A stretch of 64,000 nt of DNA from Rotaria macrura (Eukaryota > Rotifera > Eurotatoria > Philodinida > Philodinidae), in contig OENT01000472.1 in the NCBI GenBank assembly GCA_900239685.1, positions 46,559-110,558 on the forward strand. The letters are read 5' to 3'. The notes under the pieces were generated by a model. It saw only the letters and a program-made list of their open reading frames with translations, was not told the origin of the DNA and searched no databases. Below are positions 1 through 12,802 of the stretch, piece by piece. The position numbers were made by a program, and so were the translations under genes. How positions within the stretch are numbered: the first letter of the stretch is position 1; the number at the start of each line of letters is the position of its first letter.

Positions 1-2170
1 ATGAACAGCATGAGATTTATATGTTCAAACGTTGACTAGAATCCTTTTCAATTAACCAACAGCTCATATAGGTTTTCATAAAACGGACTCAATCTATCAT
101 TAGATAGACGCTACTTGTAAATTGATGAAAGCGAGAAAATAATTACAATGTTAAATATGAAACATCACTTAACCCTTTATCCCGAAGGCGGTTATGGATG
201 AGCTAGTGATAAAATAATTATAAAAAGCAAACTCTAAGTCTACCAAATATGCCAATAGTATAGAAAAATCGGACACCCACGTTTGCTTTGGTGAAGAATA
301 CTGTTTGCTCATTACACTGATCATGGGGAAAACTAGACGGTGTATCGGCTTGGCAACTTGTATTTGTTTAATCTACTTCAACGGTATCTATTAGACTAAA
401 GTATTATCTAGTTCTCTTGATTTGAGCAAAGCGAAAAAGAATAAATGAAGATATGAAAAGATATTTTGTAATTTTTATGAGTGCATGTGGTCAGAGCTGG
501 GTAGAATACTCGACCTACTCATGCTTGAGGACACTTTCGTTGGTACTCATACTCCAGAAAGCTTGTACATGCCGAGCTTCACATGTGGTTCAGATACGCA
601 TTCCTCAATAAGCAATACCAGTATGAAGGAAAGCATTTTAATCAACGACTGTTATTTCATTCTACTTTCCCTGAGTCACTGTTTAAAAAATAATATGCGT
701 GATTGACGTCATTTCTGCCTTTATCTGTAAATAATCATTTTAGTACTCATTTAATTGACTCATGATCTCGTATCTAGGAAGCTATTGGAAATTTTCCGAG
801 AATGCTGTGCATTTTATAGTAAACACTTTCATTGATATTTGTCATACAAAATATTTCCGAGATACCATATATTTATGAATAAAATGGGAATTCTAATTTT
901 TTTTCTAATTTCGTAGACCACATTTTTCAAAGACAGAACGATGAAATAACGCATAAAGATCTCTACAGCTACCATAAAAATAATAGTGAATCGACTGGTT
1001 TGACTTGTTTAATCGTGATTTTGCCACTGTCTTCACTGTGGACATTTGAGGGTAAAGAATTAAGTTAAATATTTGAAAATAGGAGTGATTTTAGGAGAGA
1101 AACTGTGTGTGTTTTATATGAATAACTGTCAGTATCCACATATTACTCGAAAATACAAGATAATCATTGCTATCATCCTTTCAATTCAAGCAATGATGCT
1201 TTTGTAAGTAAAGATCGAAATTTCACTGATAATCACACGATCGAATTCTCAAAGACAAGTAAACTTAACGCTTACAACTTTACCCTCACCTAACTTACTC
1301 TATACACATACTCACAACTTAATCGTATGTTTTACTAAATATATGAAATCAATGATGATGTGACGTCGGAGTAAATAAACAGAAAATAAGAGGGAAGTCA
1401 TCGCTTTCACTTGCTTTCTTGTATGGGATTTTTTTCTTTCACAGGGAATGAAGTGTTCGAATTACCTTCGTTACTTCCTATTCTTGAAACAAGAAATATG
1501 GACATAGTTTCGTTTCGACTTTGCTCATTCATCAATATAATATAAAACAGCTCATTGGTATTTGCCAGTCATGACATTAAAAAGTAGAACAATCTACGTA
1601 TATGAACTCTAGTACTACGATTAATACGTGTTTCTCTTAGCATTGAATTCTCGCTAACGTTGATCATAGTTGTCTGTTGTTGTATATGTAAGTACATAGA
1701 CAAATAAAGAGATAGCTATTCAATATAGATAGCACTCTCAATCAATATTAATAAACAACTCAATCTTACCAAAGAATGCAAAACTTGCAGAAATGTTTAA
1801 ATCGAATCACACCATAGTCAAGAATAAATTCTGCATTCTATTGATATTCACCTCTGATCATAGAAAAATAAGTATTACAGGTGAAAAATGACTCGATTCG
1901 AACATATTGCATCAATGTATTTACTATAGATTTCAACGTGTTCGAACTGCAAACATTTACACATGTATTTCTCACAAATGAGAAGTTTGATTTATTGCTG
2001 TTGTTTTTCTTCCTACTTTGTTAACAGATACCTATTTATGTCATCAGATTAGCATTATTCTTGTTAATTTTCGTATTTGAATTATTATCATTCCAAGTTT
2101 TATATTCTATTATATGATTCAGTCAGACAAATACACATATTATTTTCTTGTTTAGTGCGAATAACGTATA
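1..2170. other. Intergenic, no recognised gene
   Basis: AT-rich sequence with only short ORFs that have no coding character; the longest, 73 codons at 485-706, matches nothing I know. A pyrimidine-rich acceptor-like site (TTGTTTAG, ending near 2156) lies just before the start codon of the next gene and could end a 5' untranslated intron. I see no RNA gene. Confidence 0.6.
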
Positions 2171-5100
2171 ATGAACGAGTACGATCTCAAGCCACTTGCT
2201 TCCGTACTTCTTAATTCCACTGGGACTAATGATGTGTTGATAAATATAGCTAATATTCTTGAGAAACAAACTATTCAAACGATATCATCATTTGTTTGTA
2301 CATCACAAAATGATTTAATTACCGTTGAAAATTGGGCTTGGCAAATACTAAGTAAAGATTCACAAGCATGGATTCATTTAGATGGTCACAAGAGATTTTT
2401 TCATACTCTACATTCATTTAATATCAAGATAATTTCGAGTGAATACGACATTCCATTTCAGGTCAAACAACTACTTCTAATTCCATCGAATGTTGAATGG
2501 ATCGATAGTATAGTTGAACGAATTCAATCTAGTAATGATACAATGCTAAACTTAATCAATCTGTGGTTTGATGCTCTCTCATATTTGACCCATCAACATC
2601 CGGATACTGTCAAAATCTCAACAATGATCCATCTTAATAATCGATTACACCATGGTTTTATATTAACAAATCAATATAAATTATATTTAAAAGAACTTTA
2701 TCAAGCCAATCTTGCACCAACGATATTTACAGCCAAGCAACATTTTTATTTGAAAACATGTTCATTTTCATTGAGTACTTATTTATGGTGGAAATCTAAA
2801 GATCTTCCTCAAATCAGTGAAGATATTATTAAATTTATCAACGAAGATTACTTACATATGATTCTTGTCCAAAGTTACACGATAGATTCATGGTCAAGCG
2901 AATTACTTGCTTGTGTTGCACATTGCATAAGCCTCATATGTTCATCGTGTTGGTGGGGTCAGCAAAAACCTGAATATATTGAAATCTTTGTTCCACCGGA
3001 AGATAAATCATATGAGCATGTATTTGCACTCATACGTCTTGTAAGTTATGAACGTTTTCATCGATGTATTTCTGCTGTATCCTACAATGATGAAACTGTT
3101 CTTATGAATGCAAGTTTACTGTTCTTATTTCATACAGTAAGCACATATGATTTAAGTTGTTTTATTATTTCACAAACAAATTTACCCACAACACTTTGGT
3201 CCATAGCATCAACATCATCGAATGAACTTATTCGTATTTATGCATATGGATTTCTAGCCGAAATTCTTTCTGATAAACAATTAAAACAATTGAATATTTG
3301 CAAAAGCATGTGCGATTTTTTCTTCCAAATTCTTGAGCAAACATGGAATAATCGAACACAAAACTTAGAAAGAATATCCATATCACATTTATTAAAAGGT
3401 ACATATAGTCTAAAGAACTTTATTTATCCAAAACACTAATGCGAAAGAATGAAAATATTTCCAGTTTTGGTTACTTAAAACCTTACTTGTAATAGAGTCG
3501 GATCGTAGTGAAATCTTTAGACTTCATATTGGTAAAGGAAACGTTTCATTGCAGAAGAAACAACGTAGCATAGGAACACGTTGATGTTATTTTCAATTTT
3601 GCTTGATCTTTATAATAATATACTCTGCATTTAATTTATCTGCAAGGCAATAAGGTGAGCACACGAATTGTTTTAGTTGGAATTTAACTCTTCAGGAAAA
3701 TTTCATCGATTTACCTTTGCTAACTTCAAAATCACCACATCTACTACTAGCTAGTGAGATAAATAAAACTGATGACAATGTTTTGTCGACGAGGAATCTT
3801 CTTTAGATCTTTTCTACTATATGCATAAACACATAGAAAACAAATGATTCAACGAAGAAACTAATATGAAAAGTATTACGAATGGATAATTAACCATAGA
3901 CAACAACGAAAAATTCATAGATCGTATGATGATAATAGCGTCTTTTTTTACTTGAGTATACTGGATCGAATTTAATAGTAGCATAAATAGTTTATCGTAG
4001 ATGAAATATTAAATAATAGATTTTGTTACAATTGCTGCCTATTTTACTGTAAAATTAGTGTAGGAACGACACAAACTTTTTTATAAACGTATAGGTTAGA
4101 TCTTTATCGAGAAAAGCTGTAGTTTTTCGTGGGATCATTCGTATATGAGAAGGATTCGAGAAAGAAACATTTCAAAATGACTTGTAAACGTTAGAGAACA
4201 TGAAAAGACTCAAAAAAATAGGAAGGAATCTGATTATATTGCATTTTACATCGATAGACATTTTTTGTTTTGACCGTCAGAGATTTCAATAGTTTTACTA
4301 CCTTTTATTATCGGATTAGTTTCTTTTTATTATCTGTTGACAGAGGAAAGCACTTCTTATTTCTTCTTGAATTTCTTTTTTTTTATTCAAGATTCGAACA
4401 GGAGACATTTTTACTTCTGATAAAGGTGGATTTCGACATGAATTCTTGTTTTCAAAAAACTGCTATTCTACCCTTCAATAGGATATATTCCAGAAGTTAT
4501 AAAATGTAAACTCAAAAGAAATCATCACTGTTCGATGAAATTATACATGAAAAGATAATCATGTGTCATTTTGAAGAAACTTCTAAAAGATAATCATGAT
4601 GGATTATGAAGCTAGGAAAAGTAAATCGATGAGATTCTCTTGAAAAATTAATCTCGAACAAAAATAATACGTAAACTCATTTGATGCATTTTACAGATGT
4701 AGTCAACGTTTTAAGTATCTCAATTCATAACGCTCATTACTGTATTGAAAGAATGATTGTAAAAAATTCATTGATACCCATATGGAGATGAACACTAGAA
4801 TCTCTTTCAACCGTTAGTTTTACCAATATGAAGCATAGCCTTCGATAAGTTCGTTCAACTTTTCATATTAAAAGAATAGTGTTTTATTCAGATTTGAATA
4901 TACGAACATATGGCTGTGTAGAAGACAAGATATTCTATTAAGTACAGAGAAGTTTAGCTTCATCGATTACACTTATTTCGACAATTTAAAACAGTCAAAG
5001 TTAAAGCAAAAGGACGTCTGCCCTTCAATGCGAAGCGAACAATTTAAGATTCCAAGCAAGTCAAACTTTTCAACGCCATCGTTTTCATTCTAGGAGACAT

Positions 5101-7422
5101 AGATAAAAACAAATAAACAAAAGTAATTGAATAAAGAAGGAATACTTGTTTTACCGTACGAGAACTTCGTCATAGGCACGATCATATAGACGATATAGTT
5201 CTTAGAATAACATTTTACCCTTATTAAGTCAATTCAAACCAATAAAAAGGTGCTGTTTTATTAGATCCTAGTACTGAAAATGATTAGCTTTTATGCTGCA
5301 AAATTCAAGAAAATCAATTAAAAGAACAACTAGCGACCCATTAGCCAGTTATTTTTCAGAAATACGCGTAGATAGTTTAAAATGAGTTCAGTAGGAATAA
5401 AGAAAGTGAATGAATACTAGTTTATTAATGCTTTGATTTGTTCTAATAACTTCATCGTTATTCTTTACGAAGAATGAATTACTTAACTAGTTCAAATCAA
5501 ACCGTAAACTCTAATTTTTTATTTTTAGTCACATATTTCTATTCCTTAGACTGGAAGAATAGGGTCTACAAACCGTAATTCACCTGTGCCTGTCTGCCTG
5601 GAATACGGCCTTCGCACAAATGACCACTTTTATAACACATTTAAAATTTTGGGTTCGCTGAAAGGGCACGCAAAGTATAGCCACTTATAATATCGGAGAG
5701 AGTAAAGGGGGCAGGCGGAGTTACCAAAAATCATTGTGGTGGTGTCATCGCTAAATTTATGATCAGCTTGACCTATTAGTAGCTAGGAAAGACACAACTG
5801 TTAGCTCCTTTGAAATATATTTTAGTCCCCATAACCAGAGATTTGCCAACAGTGTATTCTATTGGTTAGGAAACTAAGGACTCCCCCCCCCAACTCACAT
5901 AAGCCAAAATCGTAGATCAGACACCGGTTCGTGCCTGTCTTTTGCGTTGACTTCGAATGCATATTTTTAGTTATTGCTCTTGAAAATTTTTCGTTTTCAT
6001 CTGGTCGATTCCCATTTTCACTTATATTCCCTTTTATCTACCTCGTATCTCGTGGACTTATCTGACAATCTCTTTAGAAACTTTAGTATGTCAGGCAGAT
6101 GCAGCCGACTTTGTCCTGTTCATATGTGTGTATGTGTGCGCTCTTTCAGTGTAGATCCCAGTAAATCAATTTCCAATTCATGTTACTTGTTATCTTTTCA
6201 CATCGTTTTCGTACGTAGTTTTCAGTATCATAGTCTCGAAATGAATGGAAAGCGTTAACTCTTTGAAAAATATCTTCTATGATTTGATGATAGCACTCAT
6301 TTAATCGACAGTATGTATGATGTAGGTTTGTTGAGTTTATCGTCGAATGATACTATTCAAATATGTGCAGCTAAAGCCAATAAAATATCTTTAATCATTG
6401 AATTATGTGATCAATACCCAATGGCATTGGAAATTATATGGGCTCTCTCATTCAATGCAGTTATTGTTAGACAAATTCAATCTTATTCATCATTTATTGA
6501 TAAACTTGTTCAAATCAATCGTCAAACAAATGATGAAAACGAACGTAGAATTGTGAGTGGAATTCTTTGGAATCTAAAGTCGAATTCTGAAGACGACAAT
6601 AATGTATCAGATAATACAGATAACAAACAATTCGACATTATGATCAGTTATTCACATAAAGATAAAGTCTTTTGTAAAGATCTATATCAAACGCTCCTTC
6701 AAGTCGGTTATCGAGTCTGGATTGATTTCGATCATATGCATGGTAATATTATGGATGCAATGGTAGATGCTATTGAACAATCTCGAACTATTATAATTTG
6801 CATGAGTGAACATTATCAACGAAGTAATTTTTGTCGAGCTGAAGGTCAATATGCATTTCAAAAGAAATTAAATATGGTACCGATCCTCTTACAACAACAT
6901 TACGAACCCGATGGATGGCTAGCATTTCTCTTTGGTTCAATACTCTATGTTGATTTCACAGAATGCGACCACGTCGAAGCAACTGAAATGCTAAAGAGAG
7001 AATTGCGATTGATTGATGCACGCAATCAAACTTTAGTCAAACTTGTTGAACCAAAAGTAAATAACACAGAATCAGTGCTTGCAACTCCATCTTTGATACA
7101 ACCAATAGCATTACCTGAAAACGTGAATGATTGGACAACGGCATATGTACAACAATGGCTTACTGAAAATAATCTTCCTCAAATGGTTCGTATATTATCG
7201 GATATGGATGGTTTAAGCTTAATTCATTTTAGTCAATATTTGATAAACAATGAACCAAAAGAAATTTTATCATTACTACAACAAGATTCACTTCGTCGAA
7301 TAAATGAAAGTGTATCAATTACAGAACTATGCCGTCTTCGAAGTTTAATCGAAAAAAAAGATCTCACTATGTTATCACCCACCAAAAAGAGGAAGCACAT
7401 AGAAAATAAATCTACTGACTAG
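2171..7422 (+). CDS. ARM-like/TIR/SAM-like protein (two exons)
   Basis: Exons 2171-3398 and 6326-7422. The donor AAAAG|GTACAT and acceptor GATGTAG|GT leave a phase-1 junction that rebuilds a glycine codon and gives 774 residues. Residues 1-500 are helical and ARM/HEAT-like without strong motifs. A TIR domain spans about 512-620: it opens FDIMISYSHKD, has a WIDFD box and CMSEHYQRSNFC, and places Glu582 (CRAEGQYAF) where SARM1-type TIR NADases carry the catalytic glutamate. A SAM-like domain follows at about 676-750 (WTTAYVQQWL), then a basic tail PTKKRKH that resembles a nuclear localisation signal. Metazoan SARM1 is ordered ARM-SAM-SAM-TIR, so this order differs. TIR families either cleave NAD+ or act as adaptors; which applies here is inference. 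The 2.9 kb intron is unusually long. The start could be preceded by another exon. Confidence 0.85.
3399..6325 (+). other. 2.9 kb intron of the TIR gene
   Basis: A GT-AG intron in phase 1. Most of it is AT-rich without signal. The stretch 5570-5950 is more GC-rich than its surroundings, has a C run near 5882, and carries a short direct repeat (TGCCTGTCT) near both edges, at about 5589 and 5933. It may be an old inserted element, but I could not define terminal repeats or a target duplication. ORFs at 4270-4509 and 5974-6258 show no family features. Confidence 0.6.
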
Positions 7423-7748
7423 TGTCACACAACACATACTGTCAATATAATATAAATTTTAATTATGAATCAAATTACAGAACTTATAAAACATGGGGCA
7501 TAAATTTGGTTAAACGAGAAATTAATCTACATTTTAAATACAACTTCATCACATGTATTCAAGAACATGCATACAGTGCTACTCTGTAACAACCTTGCTT
7601 TTTCTTATTACGTGTATAGAAGGTTCTGATTTTGCATTCGTATATTTTTTTTCTGGATTATTCCTCTTTTACCTAATTCAAGCATCATTATAATTTTGAT
7701 GAATTCTCTCTGAATGGAACAATATATATCATTTGAAAAATACTTATA

Positions 7749-8577
7749 CAGTCGAGTCCGCTTATAAGAGCGCAGTCAGGTTTTCTAAAAGAGGCGCTTA
7801 TATCCGGACCGCTCCTTTATCCGAACTATACGTAAAACAGTGCAAAAATTGTTTGTTGTCAACATCTATTAGGTAGTACATAGACATACATAAATTTACT
7901 TAAAGAAATCCGTGATTTTACTTTGAGTACGATCAATTAAAGCGTTCTTTTCGATCATGTCCTCGATATCAGAATATGAATTATACTCTATGAAATTCTC
8001 TTCCAAATACTTGCGAACCATCGAAAGAAGCATCAGTGCATCTTTATGAGAGACACCTGGTATTGATTCATAAGAAATTCCGGCTTCTTCTTCGTTATCT
8101 TCTTCTAAATCGGCCATTCCTTGTCAATTTAGGTTCATAGAATCGCAAATTTCTTCATCCGTGAGATTTCCAAAACATTCGGCTTCCTTATCACAATCGA
8201 TGAACGCCTCGAAATCTTCTTCTTGCATGGCTTCACCGAATTCCGACACACCCAAAACCATCTGCATTTAGTCCACGTTGCCAGTGTTGTCACTAATCAG
8301 AAAACCGGCTTTTCGAAAAGTTTTCGATCTTAGTAGGCGAAACGAGAAACCAAGCTCGTTTGAGCATACGCAACGCTTTTAAAATATCGATCGATTTTGC
8401 ATAATCGATTATCGACGTGTCATTATTGACCGCTTGAAGCATTTTTCTCATAACTAAAGTGCATATTTTAAATCATATAGATAAAAAGGATCTTTTATAC
8501 GGACTAAAAGCGCCAAAACACAGCTCTTTTAAGCGAACCGCTCCTTTATCCGAAGCTCTTATAAGTGGACTCGACTG
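7749..8577 (-). mobile_element. Deleted Tigger/pogo-type (Tc1/mariner superfamily) transposon
   Basis: The element begins CAGTCGAGTCCGCTTATAAG and ends with the near-inverse CTTATAAGTGGACTCGACTG. The similarity continues inward through a second shared box (CGCTCCTTTATCCG, inverted). It is flanked on both sides by TA, the pogo/mariner target duplication. At 829 bp it is far shorter than an autonomous element, and the DDE catalytic part of the transposase is gone. What remains on the minus strand is the 3' coding part in two broken frames. It is therefore non-autonomous and could only move with a transposase supplied in trans. Confidence 0.9.
7896..8463 (-). pseudogene. Tigger-like transposase C-terminal remnant
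   Basis: Minus-strand frames inside the transposon encode the tail of a Tigger/pogo transposase. An upstream frame (about 8463-8307) reads MRKMLQAVNN, then a segment with AW..VSPTKIENF...RF, matching the W..V...TI.NCF..aGF signature that follows the DDE domain in this family, and then stops. A second frame (8117-7896, 73 codons) is acidic, contains a helical segment typical of the extreme C terminus, and ends QSKITDFFK. That ending fits the PCNA-interacting (PIP-box) pattern Q-x-x-I-x-x-F-F. A PCNA-binding motif is known for the Drosophila pogo transposase. No catalytic residues remain. Confidence 0.8.
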
Positions 8578-10836
8578 TAGAAGATGACTGCTAAATTAGC
8601 TCTTATTTTCTTGTGAGATATGATTGGAAAGCATTATTGACGTATACAGAGGTAGATATTTGGACGCCCCCCTTCCTCCCGCACAGATCGCTATAAACTT
8701 CAATCTAAGTTCATAGGTAGGTAGCTTCTATATAGCTGTAATACCTATGAAGTTTTTCCTTACTGATAATCTATACTGTAACATAGGCAACGATGCAAAA
8801 AATTATGCATCAAAGAAATGGTATTTATAGGATTAACAACATTTTGGTACATCATGTTTCACCCATTAGTCCCATATGAATTATGCTAACAGTTTTTTTC
8901 ACGACTCTACTACTTGTCAATCGAAGTTTTGCGGTTGCTTCTCCGCCGCTAAACAGGCTCTAGTGACTACGATTAAACACGCTGAACGACATAATCAACA
9001 AGATTTAGAACCTTTTCGAAAATATCAATGGCGACAAGATATTGATCAATATTGTTAGTAAACAATATAGTTTCTGATTTTCTTTTAGATAAATGACTTT
9101 TTGCCGATAACCAACATGATGCTTTGACTTGGTATCACTCTGATATTATACTAATAGAAAAAACATGATCGAATGAATTTAGAATTTTACGGAGTAGTTA
9201 ATATCAATTTTAATAAGTTCATCTTGATACAAAAGAGATCGTTCGTTTTGAAATGGGGCAAAACAAATAGGTTCTTGGAAAATAAGTATCATCTTTGATA
9301 AAATTTCTTGCCTATCATATACAATAAAACGTCTCTCAATTGAACACCATCGGAACGTTTAAAAACAATTCACCTCTGTAATATTTCAACTGTTTCGTTG
9401 CTAAATCAATAGAACTTTTAAACGATGAGCTCCTTTCAATAGTTTTGAAGTCATAGGAGTCAACATTCTCTTCTTTCTCATCGTAATTGATACGAATCGA
9501 AAACATTTTGAACAATAGAAAAAATGAGTTTAATTTTAAAATCCTTCCTCATTTGGACATATTCTATGCATACTCATTTTACGTACATAGCTGATCTGAT
9601 CGTAGTAGCATGATCCACATGAACTGTTATGTTGATTTGTAACATCGTAGAATCCGTTCTTTATAGTGAGACATGATTGATATTAGTTCTATGCTTGTAT
9701 TTCGACACTTCTGAAAAACAGAGTCATGCAACAGCATTTCCTATTCCTGTACAAAAGAATCTACAATATGAACATTTAACAAATAACAGATCAAATTCAT
9801 CTTTTTCCCATTGGAAATGTGAAAAATTGTCTTTGAAGACTAACTATATTTCAAGTTGTATACTCCAACATGCCTCTTATGCCGTGTTACCAAAATAAAA
9901 CGAGAATATATTTACTTCCGAAAAACTAGCTTCATTTTTATTGTGAAAATGTCATGTTCATAGAATCCAACTTGTGAGTGAAAGTGATTTAATTGGACAA
10001 CGATAAATTCTAAATGAATATGTTTGATATCGAATAATTTCATTATCTAAAGGTTTCATGAGAATCCTATGTAAATGACATTATTCTTCTTTCGTGAGTG
10101 CCTGTTTTAATTAGAAATAATAATGACAATCAAAACATATAAAACACATAGAATAGGGTATGATCTTGTTAATTGTTATGTTTTCAACAGTTGACACAAT
10201 TTTTCTTTTTTGTATTTTCCTGTTGGTCACATTTTATAAAATTTGATTTATAAATATGAGATTTTGAATTAATAACCATGCATTCGTTTAGTAAAGATAC
10301 TTCATAACGTACAATAAGAAAGTATATCCTTCATGTATTCTTTAATTTAACAAATGATGCACATTAGGAGAATGGCATTTCTTGTTGTTGCTTCTATGAC
10401 ATTTTCTAACACGTGTGCAATATTTTTGCACAAGTTTTCTCTGACTAAAATTGATGATAAAAGCTAAATACGTCCTAAAAACGGGCAAAAAAATACCATA
10501 CTGTCTTCAGCCATTATCTAGAACAAACGGCATCGACTCAATACCAAGAAGAGTTTGAAATCGATTTTTAGACAATCATATTTTTCTAAAACGAAACTTT
10601 GCCTATGCAACATTCGGTCTTGTGTACCATCGAGTAAAGGTTGTAAATTACTCATACTCAAAATATCAGCCTTTTGTTATTATCCATTGGAAAAAGGAAA
10701 ACGTATTGCACGTCATCATTATAGATAGACTGAGAAGAGAAAAAAAAGGAAGAAGTCATATAAACATGCATTATCTGTACAAAAATGGAGAATGTAAGAA
10801 AAATCTGAATAAGGAAAAAAGAAATGAAATTCGCTT
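8578..10836. other. Intergenic, no confident gene
   Basis: Mostly AT-rich. A short plus-strand frame at 8876-9058 (60 codons, cysteines near both ends, polar C-terminal part) reads more like coding sequence than its surroundings, but it matches no family I can name and lacks clear splice partners. I treat it as unproven. C/T-rich stretch near 8665. Nothing else is seen before the WAVE stop codon. Confidence 0.5.
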
Positions 10837-12802
10837 TCAGTCACTATCATCCCATCTTGATGATTCATCATCATTTTCAGATTCTGATTGTGGACGAATC
10901 TTATCACGACGATATTTAGCTGCTTGTTCCATGATTGCCATGACATTAAGTGTGCTTGTTTTCGTTGTTACAGCAGCTTTTTTTTCTTCTTCACGTTTAC
11001 GATTATTCAATTGAATACCTGTGAACAGGAAAGATAAACATGTGCATGAGAAATATAAGTTATGCACCTTTTTTTATTTCTTCAAGTAAATCTGAATGAA
11101 GATCACGCATGAGTAATGGTCGTTGATCTTGAATAGAAGTTTCCGAAGTAACAGAAACATCATCACGTTGAGACAAGGATCGAGTATTACTATCTGAATA
11201 TGATTTCGAAGGTGTACTTGCTGTCGAAGGTCGCATAACAATGGACTGTATTGTAGAATTCGGTAAAGGAGGGGCCGGTGGAATATTTGATTGCATTGGT
11301 GGAGGCGGTGGAGGCGGTGGTGGTGGTGGCGGCGGAGAAGGAGGTGGCGGTAGTGATTGTTCAATAAAATCAGCTGGTGGTGGAGGTAAATTATCGATTT
11401 CAGAAATCGTCGCGAGTGTTGCCGTACCTATATTCATTGATAAAGGTGGGGCTGGTGGTGGAACTGGTGGCGGTGGAGGCGGCGGTGGTGGTGGGGGAGG
11501 ACTAGCTGATGGCCTGGCAATAATTTGTTTCATGTGAGGATATTGCATCAGATTGTGATTTGATTCAAATTGTGATGGTAATGGTGGAGGTGGTGGCGGT
11601 GGAGGCGGTGCTTGTCGTGTAATCATTGGTGAATGAATATTTAATCTTGGTGATGGTTCTATAATATATCCATTCAATGGCGATTTTGGTGTCGTTGCAC
11701 TATGGAAATTCATAGTCATTGATTGTTGTTCACGAGATGATGATGAAGATGAAAATGTTGGACTGCCATATTGTACTAAATCAGAATGTTGATGTTGAGT
11801 ATTATTTGGAAATTGTTGAAGTGGACGATTGTTAGTTGGCGAGTAGACTTGATGCTGTTGTTTTTGTTGTAGTCGAATATTAGCTCGAGCAACAGATTCA
11901 TAATCATTACGATGATGAATAAGATCTTGCGGACTACGATATTGTTGTTCTTCAGTAGATTGTCGAATAAGACGTGTTTGAGATGATGATGTTGGATTTG
12001 AAGCGTAAATGGATTCCTGATGCTGCAGTTTAGGTCCTTTCTTGAAAAACAAAAACAAGATACTAGTTATGTATTTTTACAATAGGAGTTTTCTTTATTT
12101 TAGTGAGAAAAGTTTTTCCTGTACCGGCGATCGATATCGTTCATGTTTACCAGATCGATGAGCATGATGATTTTGTGGAAATTGAATCATGGATTGCATC
12201 CATAAGTTAAAAAAGAACGATGGATCAGTATAGAATTTCATTGAATCTCGACCATCATCTCTAGATAGAAGAATTTCATTTATGTATATTCCTGTGATCA
12301 GAAAAATGTATGTTCTCACCGATAAGGATTAAGTAAATGAAGAGCTGGTGCCGGTTCAGCTTGTTCATAAAGTAAACGAAGTGATTGTGGCATTGTGGCC
12401 CGATTCACTACTTGTTGATCGATACGTGTTACACTTACAAATGGTTTAAGATTATTGACATCTTGAATAGTTACTACAGAAAAATAATTTGTATATTTTG
12501 AAGTTCGAAAAGCTGACATAGATAAATGATTTACCTTCTTCAACATTGGAATCTAATTGTGTCACTTTAAGTTTAAGTCTTTCAATTCGACCATGAAGAG
12601 ATTCTGTACGTTGAAATATATGCCCAGCATCTGCTATTAATTCATCGAATAAATCTTGTGCATGAGAACTTAATGAACTTAATTGTCGAATCATATTTGC
12701 TAAGGTATGATTAGCAACACATTCGAGTTCATTCGGAATATCATTTGGTACTTTAACTTGACTTAAATTAATTGGCTCAACTGTGCGTTTATGGAATGGC
12801 AT
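10837..12802 (-). CDS. WASF: WAVE/SCAR (WASF) actin nucleation-promoting factor
   Basis: Five exons: 12535-12802, 12320-12473, 12125-12260, 11068-12040 and 10837-11018. The phases join exactly to 570 residues, close to the 500-560 of animal WAVE proteins. The N-terminal WAVE homology domain starts MPFHKRTVEPINL and includes NELECVANHTLANMIRQLSS, the heptad region ending VTQLDSN, then NPYRDDGRDSMKFYTDPSFFF. This part binds the Abi/Brk1 subunits of the WAVE regulatory complex. A long polyproline block in exon 4 (profilin/SH3 binding) precedes a WH2 motif, LHSDLLEEIKKGIQL, split by the last intron. The end is a central-acidic tail with a terminal tryptophan (SSRWDDSD) for Arp2/3. All functional parts are present, so I consider it an intact gene acting downstream of Rac in the cytoplasm. 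A partial second copy lies 4 kb downstream at 16761. Confidence 0.96.

Noticed and set aside
2171-7422. Reading the 422- and 369-codon ORFs as two separate genes
   Set aside because: The exact phase-1 splice at 3398/6326 and complementary domain content favour one gene; the second ORF's first ATG falls within the acceptor region.
8876-9058. 60-codon frame with two cysteine clusters
   Set aside because: Some coding flavour, but no family, no splice partner and too short to support.
11241-11537. Plus-strand glycine-rich ORF
   Set aside because: It is the antisense of the WAVE polyproline block.
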